From: an uncultured Clostridia bacterium
Lineage (GTDB): Bacteria > Bacillota > Clostridia > Oscillospirales > Ruminococcaceae
DNA: 5,029 bases
Reading direction: 5' to 3'
Assembly: GCA_947629275.1 (NCBI GenBank)
Contig: CANRDG010000144.1
Span: forward strand, 1-5,029
In this document: positions 1 through 5,029 of the stretch, in pieces
Layout: each line of letters starts with the position of its first letter
Position numbering within the stretch: the stretch's first letter is position 1
Notes under the pieces: generated by a model
Told to the model about the DNA's origin: nothing
Databases searched by the model: none
Seen by the model: only the letters and a program-made list of their open reading frames with translations
Position numbers and translations under genes: made by a program

Positions 1-1
1 G

Positions 2-76
2 TGTATGCCTATGGTGTTCTACTGGCTGTATCTGGCTTACCAGTATATTTCAAGCTTCATCTATGCGAATATATAA
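2..76 (+). CDS. 3' end of a convergent gene, probably a membrane protein (partial)
   Basis: The plus strand is open from the left edge to a TAA at 74-76, giving 24 codons. The peptide contains PMVFYWLYLAYQY followed by ISSFIYANI and is strongly hydrophobic and aromatic, as in the last transmembrane helix of an integral membrane protein with a short tail. G and C are more frequent at third positions here than in the neighbouring frame, which stays open to a TAA at 88-90 and is the main alternative. The position just before a hairpin that works in both directions fits a convergent gene ending here. The family cannot be named from so few residues, and the start is outside the window. Confidence 0.45.
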   Translation, partial: CMPMVFYWLYLAYQYISSFIYANI

Positions 77-88
77 AAATCGCAAAAT

Positions 89-116
89 AAAAAGGCTCAT
101 TTGTGTGAGCCTTTTT
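89..116. terminator. Bidirectional rho-independent terminator
   Basis: A perfect 11-bp inverted repeat (AAAAAGGCTCA at 89-99, TGAGCCTTTTT at 106-116) encloses a 6-nt loop. The arms carry a GGCTCA core and end in A and T runs, so the transcript from either strand is a GC-cored hairpin running into U residues. It lies 10 bp past the stop codon of the CAP lipoprotein gene on the minus strand and 12 bp past the putative stop at 76 on the plus strand. This suits termination of two convergent genes. Confidence 0.9.
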
Positions 117-126
117 AATATGCTTT

Positions 127-1377
127 TTACCAGTATGTCACAAATTCCTGTACCCAGTACCATCCGTATTTCGTATTGCTGACGTAACAAACTCCTATGC
201 CTATGTGTGTGAATTTTCCAACCGGCGTGCCATCATCGTGCAGTTTGTCAGCACCGCCAAGTATGTTTGTAAGGTGGTTACTTGATGCTTCCAAGCTTGC
301 GACTACCCTGTCAGGTGTGCTTTGTCCGTAGGCTAAGTTCTCGCCTCTCGACTCCCACGAATACTCACCAAGGTACTGATTGTACATTTTTTTCATGGTT
401 TTGCTGTCAAGGTGTGTTGGCTCCGCCTCGCGTGAGTTCTGTTCAGCCCTTATCATGGCTATTTCAGTAAGCTTCTCGTCCAGTATCAAAGGACCCAGAC
501 CATGCTTTTTCCTTACTTCGTTCGTGTATTTCAATACTTCGTTTATTTTTTGCTGTACATCACTGTCATATTTTGAAAGCCAGTTGTCGTTCGGTTTCGG
601 CGCAGCCGTAGTTACAGGCTTGGGCGTGGTGGTCTTCGGCTTGGGGGTAGTAGTCTTAGGCTTAGGAGTTGTAGTCTTTGGCTTAGTCGTAGTTGCTTTT
701 GTGGTGGTAGTCGTTGCAGCTGTTGTAGTGGTAGTGGTGGTCTTCGGTTTTGTAAGAGCCGTAGACTTTACATAACCGCTCATTCCGCCTGCCGATACCT
801 GATACCAGCCGTTGTCAGCGCTTCCAGTAACGGTAACTTCCATTCCGCTCGGCAAAAGTGACATTACTTTTGATGATGTGTCATCAGAGCTGTAAAACGG
901 CGTGCTTGAAATGGTCTGCATCTTTGAGCCTACAGCAGGTGTGCCGTTTTCACTGCCCGATACCGTGTTTCCCGAACCTTCTGTCGAACCGTTTCCCGAA
1001 CCGTCGCTTCCCGCAGTCGGCGAAGTCGTGCCTATTCCCGAAATGCCCGATATATCCGAGCCCCCGTCAGGCGATCTTTCGGTTATTATAGTGGTAACAG
1101 GTGCGCCGTTTTCATCGGTGACAACGTTTCCGTCGCTGTCAAGTTCTACAGCTATCAAAGTAGTGCCGCCCGAAGTTTCATCGCCCGAAGGCTGAGCGGC
1201 TGCCGCTGTGGTCGTCTCACTGCCGGCAACGGAATCATCGCCTGTCGGGGCGCCGCTGTTTACCGTAGGGGCAGGGGGCAATGTAACATAATATTCGCCG
1301 CCGCTGACATTCAGACAGCCCGTAAGCGTAATTGCCGCAGCAGCCACAGATATAAGAACTACCCGAGTTTTTCTCAT
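127..1377 (-). CDS. Predicted lipoprotein with SH3-like domain, Thr/Pro/Lys linker and CAP/SCP domain
   Basis: This 416-residue protein is predicted to sit on the outer face of the cytoplasmic membrane. Residues 1-21 form a lipoprotein signal: positive MRKTR, a hydrophobic stretch, then a lipobox LTGC with C21 as the lipidation site. Residues 24-147 are low-complexity Gly/Ser/Thr/Asp. Residues about 150-208 resemble a bacterial SH3 domain (STPFYSS, LLPSGMEVTV, NGWYQVS, GYVKS), a fold that often binds cell wall. Residues 211-262 are a Thr/Pro/Lys linker with three KTTTPKP repeats. Residues about 275-416 are a CAP (SCP/PR-1-like) domain with TNEVRKKHGL, H322, GENLA (E346), THIGIG (H391) and WVQEF (E411), so the usual two His and two Glu are present. 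CAP domains have varied and often unknown roles, and no reaction can be assigned. The ATG at 1377 has AAGAGG 9 nt upstream and its own promoter. Architecture is well supported; function is not. Confidence 0.9.
   Translation of the reverse strand: MRKTRVVLISVAAAAITLTGCLNVSGGEYYVTLPPAPTVNSGAPTGDDSVAGSETTTAAAAQPSGDETSGGTTLIAVELDSDGNVVTDENGAPVTTIITERSPDGGSDISGISGIGTTSPTAGSDGSGNGSTEGSGNTVSGSENGTPAVGSKMQTISSTPFYSSDDTSSKVMSLLPSGMEVTVTGSADNGWYQVSAGGMSGYVKSTALTKPKTTTTTTTAATTTTTKATTTKPKTTTPKPKTTTPKPKTTTPKPVTTAAPKPNDNWLSKYDSDVQQKINEVLKYTNEVRKKHGLGPLILDEKLTEIAMIRAEQNSREAEPTHLDSKTMKKMYNQYLGEYSWESRGENLAYGQSTPDRVVASLEASSNHLTNILGGADKLHDDGTPVGKFTHIGIGVCYVSNTKYGWYWVQEFVTYW
592..747 (-). repeat. Thr/Pro/Lys linker region with three 21-bp tandem units
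   Basis: This stretch encodes residues 211-262 of the CAP lipoprotein. It begins with runs of threonine broken by Ala and Lys, continues with three identical KTTTPKP heptads (units at 658-678, 637-657 and 616-636), and ends in PVTTAAP. The three DNA units differ from one another mainly at third codon positions while the protein repeat is exact. This suggests an extended, wall-spanning spacer maintained at the protein level. Thr/Pro-rich linkers are common between domains of secreted proteins in Gram-positive anaerobes, and such tracts may be glycosylated, but no modification can be read from the sequence. Confidence 0.85.
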
Positions 1378-1386
1378 ATATATCTA

Positions 1387-1392
1387 CCTCTT
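1387..1392 (-). promoter_or_regulatory. Ribosome binding site of the CAP lipoprotein gene
   Basis: On the minus strand AAGAGG ends 9 nt before the ATG at 1377. It fixes that start, which is also the only one that gives a complete lipoprotein signal peptide. Confidence 0.8.
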
Positions 1393-1400
1393 GAAAATCA

Positions 1401-1428
1401 ATATAATAATTCATTATAATTATTATAT
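1401..1428. repeat. AT-only inverted repeat over the -10 element and start point
   Basis: Two perfect 11-bp arms (ATATAATAATT at 1401-1411 and its reverse complement at 1418-1428) flank a 6-bp centre. The right arm contains the whole -10 hexamer (1422-1427), and the predicted transcription start near 1415 falls in the centre. Because the start lies between the arms, the mRNA would carry only one of them, so an RNA hairpin is unlikely. A DNA operator for a repressor is possible. The arms contain only A and T, so chance in an AT-rich spacer remains a real alternative. Confidence 0.5.
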
Positions 1429-1450
1429 ATTAAATCTTTCGGTGTGTCAA
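1422..1450 (-). promoter_or_regulatory. Consensus sigma-A promoter of the CAP lipoprotein gene
   Basis: The minus strand has TTGACA (1445-1450) and TATAAT (1422-1427) separated by exactly 17 bp, a full match to the vegetative promoter consensus. Transcription should start near 1415, giving a leader of about 38 nt that contains the AAGAGG ribosome binding site. There is no TGn extension before the -10. The lipoprotein gene is therefore probably transcribed separately from the protease operon upstream, although no strong terminator separates them and read-through may add to its expression. Confidence 0.88.
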
Positions 1451-1508
1451 TAAGGATATGTGTATATTCGGTAAAAAATCAATGTTTGCAGTTAATGATT
1501 TAACTATT

Positions 1509-2882
1509 TTAGTCTTCCTTTTCAACGAAGCCCTGTGTTGCGGTGTCGTCTTTTTCAAGCTTGAAAGTTATCTTAAAGTTCGTCGTGCCGCCTTTCGGGT
1601 CTATCCTTACAACGTCAGCAGTCACCTCGTCGCCGGGCTTCATACCTGAAACGGCAGCCATAGTCTCGCTCAGGCTGGTAACTTTTTTGCCGTTTATGTG
1701 CGTAATGAAATCCCCAACCAAAAGCTCGGTATTGCTTATGTCGCAGTTTTCGTCAATGCTTGCAATGTACAGCCCTGCACACGGATATCCGTAACTGTCC
1801 GCCGCCAATTCGTCAACGCCTACAAAGCTTATGCCTATGCGAACTCTGTTCTGTATACTGCCAAATTCCATAAGCTCTTCAATTATCGGTTTTGCGGCTT
1901 TTGTGGAAATGGCAAAACCTATGCCGTCATAATACGTCGCTGAAAGTTTTGACGAGATGATGCCTACCACCTGTCCCCACATATTGAACAGCGCGCCGCC
2001 CGAGTTTCCGGGGTTTATAGCGGCATCTATCTGTATACATTCCATTTCAAGATTTTCTATATCCGTTCTTATCTCTCTGCCTACAGCCGAAACAACGCCC
2101 TTTGTTATAGAGCCGTAAAGTCCAGCAGGGCTGCCTATAGCAACAACGTCCTCACCGGGAGAAACGCTGTCGGAATCTGCAAACACCGCAGGTGAAAGAC
2201 CTTTTGCTTCTATCTTCAGAACAGCAATATCAGTTTTGGGGTCGCTGCCTACCACCCTTGCGGCATACGGCGTGTCGTCATGCAGTATCACCTTTATAAG
2301 AAGCGGCGAATTGTCAACAACGTGCGCGTTGGTAACGATATAGCCGTCCTCCGATATGATTATTCCAGAACCCTGCGCAGAGCCGCCGATCACGGTCATC
2401 GGCGTAACGTCATAATACACCACGACCGATACCACCGACGGTGAGAGCGCTTTGGCAAGCCCCTCGGTAGTGTACCTTCCGCTGCCGTCGGGCATATAAT
2501 AGCTTTCGTCAAGCTTTGGCGGCTCATAAAGGGGCAGCGTAAAGCTTATCCTGTCGCCCACGCGATTTATTACGCTTGAGATCCATCCCTTGCCGAGCAT
2601 CATCGTTGTCATAAAAAACAGTATCAGCACCGACAGGAAAGCAATGCACACAGTCTTTAAAAAACCCGAAACGCGCGCCTGCCTTTTGTATGATGCCTCC
2701 ATCACCGAACCCCAGAATATGTCGTCAAAATCGCCTTTTCTGCCGATAGCTTTTTCGGGAGCTTCAGCGCTTTCAGCATTTTCCCGTATATCCTCTGCAG
2801 TTTCGTTTTCTGAGCTTTCTGGCATACTTTCAGCCGTGTAGCGTTTTTCTATATCCTGTAAATTCTTTTCAAAAAGATCCAC
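1509..2882 (-). CDS. htrA: Membrane-anchored HtrA/DegP-type serine protease with one PDZ domain
   Basis: This is a 457-residue S1C-family protease that degrades or refolds damaged exported proteins. Residues 1-70 are a polar, mostly acidic cytoplasmic tail, and residues about 73-95 form one membrane helix, so the protease domain faces outward. The catalytic triad is complete: H187 in TNAHVV, D218 in TDIAVL and S294 in GNSGGAL. GSGIIISEDGYIVTNAH (171-187) and DAAINPGNSGG (286-296) are family signatures. A PDZ domain occupies about 346-441, including LLVGDFITHINGKKV; it would bind substrate C-termini. The start is GTG at 2882, supported by AAAGAGG 9 nt upstream; the next in-frame ATG (residue 20) would shorten the tail. 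The gene lies 6 bp after the sensor kinase, so it is co-transcribed with a two-component system, as expected for envelope-stress control. The family is certain; the symbol is used at family level (htrA, htrB and degP names overlap). Confidence 0.95.
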   Translation of the reverse strand: MDLFEKNLQDIEKRYTAESMPESSENETAEDIRENAESAEAPEKAIGRKGDFDDIFWGSVMEASYKRQARVSGFLKTVCIAFLSVLILFFMTTMMLGKGWISSVINRVGDRISFTLPLYEPPKLDESYYMPDGSGRYTTEGLAKALSPSVVSVVVYYDVTPMTVIGGSAQGSGIIISEDGYIVTNAHVVDNSPLLIKVILHDDTPYAARVVGSDPKTDIAVLKIEAKGLSPAVFADSDSVSPGEDVVAIGSPAGLYGSITKGVVSAVGREIRTDIENLEMECIQIDAAINPGNSGGALFNMWGQVVGIISSKLSATYYDGIGFAISTKAAKPIIEELMEFGSIQNRVRIGISFVGVDELAADSYGYPCAGLYIASIDENCDISNTELLVGDFITHINGKKVTSLSETMAAVSGMKPGDEVTADVVRIDPKGGTTNFKITFKLEKDDTATQGFVEKED

Positions 2883-2888
2883 TGCCTG

Positions 2889-4334
2889 TCACCTCTTTGT
2901 GCTGCCGTCGCTTTCTTGCGGCTTGCTGGGAAGCGTAAACACAAACTCCGTGTACTCACCCTTAACGCTCCTTACCATGATCTTGCCGCCGTGCAGCTTG
3001 ATTATGCTTCTAACTATGTTAAGACCAAGACCAACGCCGCTCTGATCTTTGCCGCGCGATTCGTCCGTCTTGTAAAATCTGTCGAACACCTGCGGCAGTT
3101 CCTCTTGTGTGAGACCCTCGCCGCTGTTTTTAATAGATACCGCTGTCATGTTGTCGTGCGTGTCGAACCCGAACTCGATGTAACCGTTCTTGTCAACGAA
3201 TTTTATCGCGTTTTCCAAAAGGTTGTATATCACCTGATGTATAAGGTCGTTGTCGGCATATACTATCACCCTGTCAACGTCAAGACCGCGAACATCTATG
3301 TTCTTTTCTTCCAGCCTGCTCTCAAATGTCACAAGCGTGTCAACAATCGGTTCTATCAGGCTGAACTGTGCGCATTTGAGTTCCACCGTTCCCGATTCTA
3401 TCTTTGCCAGATTGAGCATACTTCTTACGAGCCGCGTAAGTCTCTGTACTTCTGTAGATATTATTCTCAGGTACTTCTTCTCCTCGCTCTGTGGTATAGT
3501 ACCGTCAAGTATGCCGTCAACAAAGCCGCCGATAGACGTCATCGGCGTTCTCAGTTCGTGCGAAACATTCGCAACAAAGCTGCTCCTCATCTTGTCGTAG
3601 TTGTTAAGAGATACAGCCATGTCGTTGAAAGCTTTGCCCAAAATGTCAAACTCCGTCGTATCATATTCGGGCAGCCGCTGTGTAAAATCGCCCCTGCCTA
3701 TCAGCGTGGCAGTTTCGGCAAGCTCCGTAATAGGCGTAGTAAGCTGCTTTGTAGCAATGTATACTATTATAAGCACTATGGCAAGTACCAGTATCATAGA
3801 TATCAAAAAAATCTGCATTATGTTCCAGATGTAGCTGTCCTGCTCCGTCAGCGATATAGTTGCGAACAGATAAAACGGCTCGCTGCCTATTTCGAACTCT
3901 ATCCCCGAAACGTGCCTTTCAGACGGCAAAAAGCCCTCCATGTCAGAAGAAAAATACGTCGCGCTCATCTTCATATCATCAAGCACGGTTTCCGGCACAA
4001 TGCCCTCCGGCTGCATACCTGTAAATACTACAGTAACGCCGTCTTCGTCCGTCAAAAAAAGCTCTCCGCCTATCGACTGTGCATGGCTTTTCAGTATGTC
4101 CTCCACAGCTTCGCCGCTTATTATCTCATCAAGCGGCGCTTGCGTGCCGTCGGCAGCTTCCGCAATTTCCTCCGCAGCATTTGAAACGTTGGAGATCAGC
4201 AGATTGCGCTTTTCGCCAGAAAAATACTGTGAAGAAACAAGCAGTAATACTGCTCCTAAGCATATAAAGCTTATTAGTATTACTGCCGCACATATTATGA
4301 AGTATTTAAAAAATATGCTTTTGGTGTCGCGCAT
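2889..4334 (-). CDS. Membrane sensor histidine kinase (HAMP, HisKA, HATPase_c)
   Basis: This 481-residue sensor kinase is the partner of the adjacent response regulator. It has a first membrane helix (about 11-35), an extracytoplasmic sensor of about 130 residues (37-168), a second helix (about 169-194), a HAMP linker (about 195-247), a HisKA dimerisation domain with H259 in FVANVSHELRTP, and an ATPase domain. The ATPase shows an N box (NLLENAIKF, N371 and N375), a G1 box NSGEG (403-407, Asn in place of the usual first Asp), an F box FDRFYK (417-422) and a G2 box GVGLGL (433-438). The sensor contains LFLTDEDGV, reminiscent of PAS/Cache-like folds, but its ligand is unknown. The ATG at 4334 overlaps the regulator stop as TAATG; the nearest GAGG (4348-4351) is 13 nt away, so initiation probably depends on translational coupling. 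The layout resembles B. subtilis CssS, which controls htrA genes, but also general PhoR/ResE-type kinases. Confidence 0.95.
   Translation of the reverse strand: MRDTKSIFFKYFIICAAVILISFICLGAVLLLVSSQYFSGEKRNLLISNVSNAAEEIAEAADGTQAPLDEIISGEAVEDILKSHAQSIGGELFLTDEDGVTVVFTGMQPEGIVPETVLDDMKMSATYFSSDMEGFLPSERHVSGIEFEIGSEPFYLFATISLTEQDSYIWNIMQIFLISMILVLAIVLIIVYIATKQLTTPITELAETATLIGRGDFTQRLPEYDTTEFDILGKAFNDMAVSLNNYDKMRSSFVANVSHELRTPMTSIGGFVDGILDGTIPQSEEKKYLRIISTEVQRLTRLVRSMLNLAKIESGTVELKCAQFSLIEPIVDTLVTFESRLEEKNIDVRGLDVDRVIVYADNDLIHQVIYNLLENAIKFVDKNGYIEFGFDTHDNMTAVSIKNSGEGLTQEELPQVFDRFYKTDESRGKDQSGVGLGLNIVRSIIKLHGGKIMVRSVKGEYTEFVFTLPSKPQESDGSTKR
2892..2898 (-). promoter_or_regulatory. Ribosome binding site that supports the GTG start of the protease
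   Basis: AAAGAGG on the minus strand ends 9 nt before the GTG at 2880-2882 and sits directly against the kinase stop codon (TGA, 2889-2891). Good spacing favours this GTG over the downstream ATG at residue 20. The site lies within the last codons of the kinase gene, so ribosomes finishing the kinase can pass to the protease. Confidence 0.8.
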
Positions 4335-5029
4335 TATTCTTCGTCAGCCTCAAATTTGTATCCTACGCCCCATACAGTTTTCAAAGCCCATTTGTCCGAA
4401 ACGCCTTCCAGCTTTTCACGAAGCCTCTTAACGTGTACGTCTATCGTTCTTGAATCGCCGTAGTATTCAAAGCCCCATACTTCGTCCAGCAGCTGGTCGC
4501 GCGTGTAAACTCTGTTGGGATTTGAAGCCAAGTGGAACAAAAGCTCCAGCTCTTTCGGCGGCGTATCTAGTATCTTGCCGTCAACTTTCAGCTCGTATCT
4601 CGTCATGTTGACGACCAACTTGTCATAGCGCACTTCCTTTACTTCCGTCTCGGAAGATACCTGCCCTACACGTCTTGTAACGGCTTTGATACGCGCAATT
4701 ACTTCCTTTGTGTCAAACGGCTTGACAATATAGTCGTCAGCTCCAAGTTCAAGCCCCAGCACCTTGTCAAAAGTCTCGCCCTTTGCGGTTATCATTATTA
4801 TAGGAACGTTTGACTTTTTGCGTATCTCTCTGCACACCTGCCAGCCGTCAAGACCGGGCAGCATAATGTCGAGCAGAACAATATCGGGTTTCAGCGCGTT
4901 GAACTTTACCACCGCTTCTTCGCCGTCGTGAGAAAGTATAACGCTGTAGCCGTCCTTTTCCAGATAAAGCCTTAAAAGCTCACAAATATTCTTGTCGTCA
5001 TCGACTACCAGCACCTTGCCGAGAGCCAT
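4334..5029 (-). CDS. OmpR/PhoB-family response regulator
   Basis: This 231-residue DNA-binding regulator is phosphorylated by the kinase encoded next to it. The receiver domain (about 5-118) has the acidic cluster D10-D12, phosphoacceptor D54 in LLDIMLPGLDG, T81 and K103 in VKPF. The winged-helix effector domain (about 133-228) has PPKELELL (157-164), RTIDVHVKRLREKL (194-207) and the wing motif TVWGVGYKF. No key residue is missing, and the length is typical. The ATG at 5027-5029 is the last codon of the window; the gene is probably complete because MALGKVLVVDDD is a normal N-terminus for this family, but its ribosome binding site and the operon promoter lie outside. Likely targets are its own operon, including the htrA-type gene, by analogy with CssR; this is inference. 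Orthology to CssR, PhoP, ResD or another member cannot be settled here. Confidence 0.95.
   Translation of the reverse strand: MALGKVLVVDDDKNICELLRLYLEKDGYSVILSHDGEEAVVKFNALKPDIVLLDIMLPGLDGWQVCREIRKKSNVPIIMITAKGETFDKVLGLELGADDYIVKPFDTKEVIARIKAVTRRVGQVSSETEVKEVRYDKLVVNMTRYELKVDGKILDTPPKELELLFHLASNPNRVYTRDQLLDEVWGFEYYGDSRTIDVHVKRLREKLEGVSDKWALKTVWGVGYKFEADEE

Noticed and set aside
380..775. Plus-strand open frame with Val/Gly/Phe-rich repeats
   Set aside because: The repeats are the antisense reading of the Thr/Pro/Lys linker codons of the CAP lipoprotein, and there is no independent sign of coding.
1111..1140. Asp-rich stretch DSDGNVVTDENG in the lipoprotein (residues 80-91), considered as a calcium-binding EF-hand or dockerin loop
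   Set aside because: The twelfth loop position is Gly rather than Glu or Asp, and no paired helix or second loop is present. It fits the low-complexity spacer.
1413..1418. Second TATAAT on the minus strand as an alternative -10 element
   Set aside because: No -35-like hexamer lies 16-18 bp upstream of it, while the TATAAT at 1422-1427 has a perfect TTGACA at 17 bp.
1438..1472. Two ACCGAA copies on the minus strand (1467-1472 and 1438-1443), considered as regulator binding repeats
   Set aside because: They are 29 bp apart, which is not the roughly 10-11 bp or 21-22 bp spacing usual for tandem OmpR-family sites, and six bases can recur by chance.
1490..1505. Small inverted repeat (AGTTAA, 4 nt, TTAACT) just after the protease stop, considered as a terminator
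   Set aside because: The stem is 6 bp and AT-rich, and the nearest T run on the minus strand begins about 11 nt later, so it does not fit a rho-independent terminator. Weak attenuation cannot be excluded.
2916..4184. 422-codon plus-strand open frame opposite the kinase gene
   Set aside because: It lies wholly antisense to a kinase with every expected motif. Its product is rich in Tyr, Arg, His and Val with no recognisable domain. It is explained by codon choice on the coding strand.

Overview
The window looks like chromosomal DNA from a Gram-positive anaerobe of the class Clostridia, most likely the Ruminococcaceae/Oscillospirales. The pointers are AGAGG-type ribosome binding sites, a consensus vegetative promoter, mid-range GC content, Clostridia-type two-component and HtrA proteins, and a lipoprotein with a Thr-Pro-Lys linker joined to a CAP domain. 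The genus is an inference; no rRNA or other marker gene is present. I see no mobile element, CRISPR array, tRNA or rRNA.

All four full-length genes are on the minus strand, so transcription runs from right to left. From the right edge there is an OmpR/PhoB-type response regulator (5029-4334), a membrane sensor histidine kinase (4334-2889) and a membrane-anchored HtrA/DegP-type serine protease with one PDZ domain (2882-1509). The regulator stop and kinase start share one base (TAATG). The kinase stop and protease start are 6 bp apart, and the protease ribosome binding site lies next to the kinase stop. These three genes therefore form a tight operon whose promoter is beyond the right edge.

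A 131-bp gap (1378-1508) follows. It holds a consensus promoter (TTGACA, 17 bp, TATAAT) and an AT-rich inverted repeat covering the -10 element and the predicted start point. This promoter drives a predicted lipoprotein (1377-127) with an SH3-like domain, a Thr/Pro/Lys linker and a C-terminal CAP/SCP domain. An 11-bp-stem hairpin (89-116) ends that transcript and is T-rich in both directions. To its left, positions 2-76 look like the last codons of a convergent plus-strand gene for a membrane protein.

Read together, the kinase senses something outside the membrane and phosphorylates the regulator, and the co-transcribed HtrA protease handles damaged or misfolded exported proteins. This resembles the logic of the Bacillus subtilis CssRS-HtrA secretion-stress system, although sequence alone does not show orthology. 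The CAP lipoprotein is a second surface protein beside this module, transcribed from its own promoter. Nothing here is clearly a wholly new system. The points most worth a second look are the protease-in-operon arrangement, the dyad over the lipoprotein promoter and the multidomain CAP lipoprotein.
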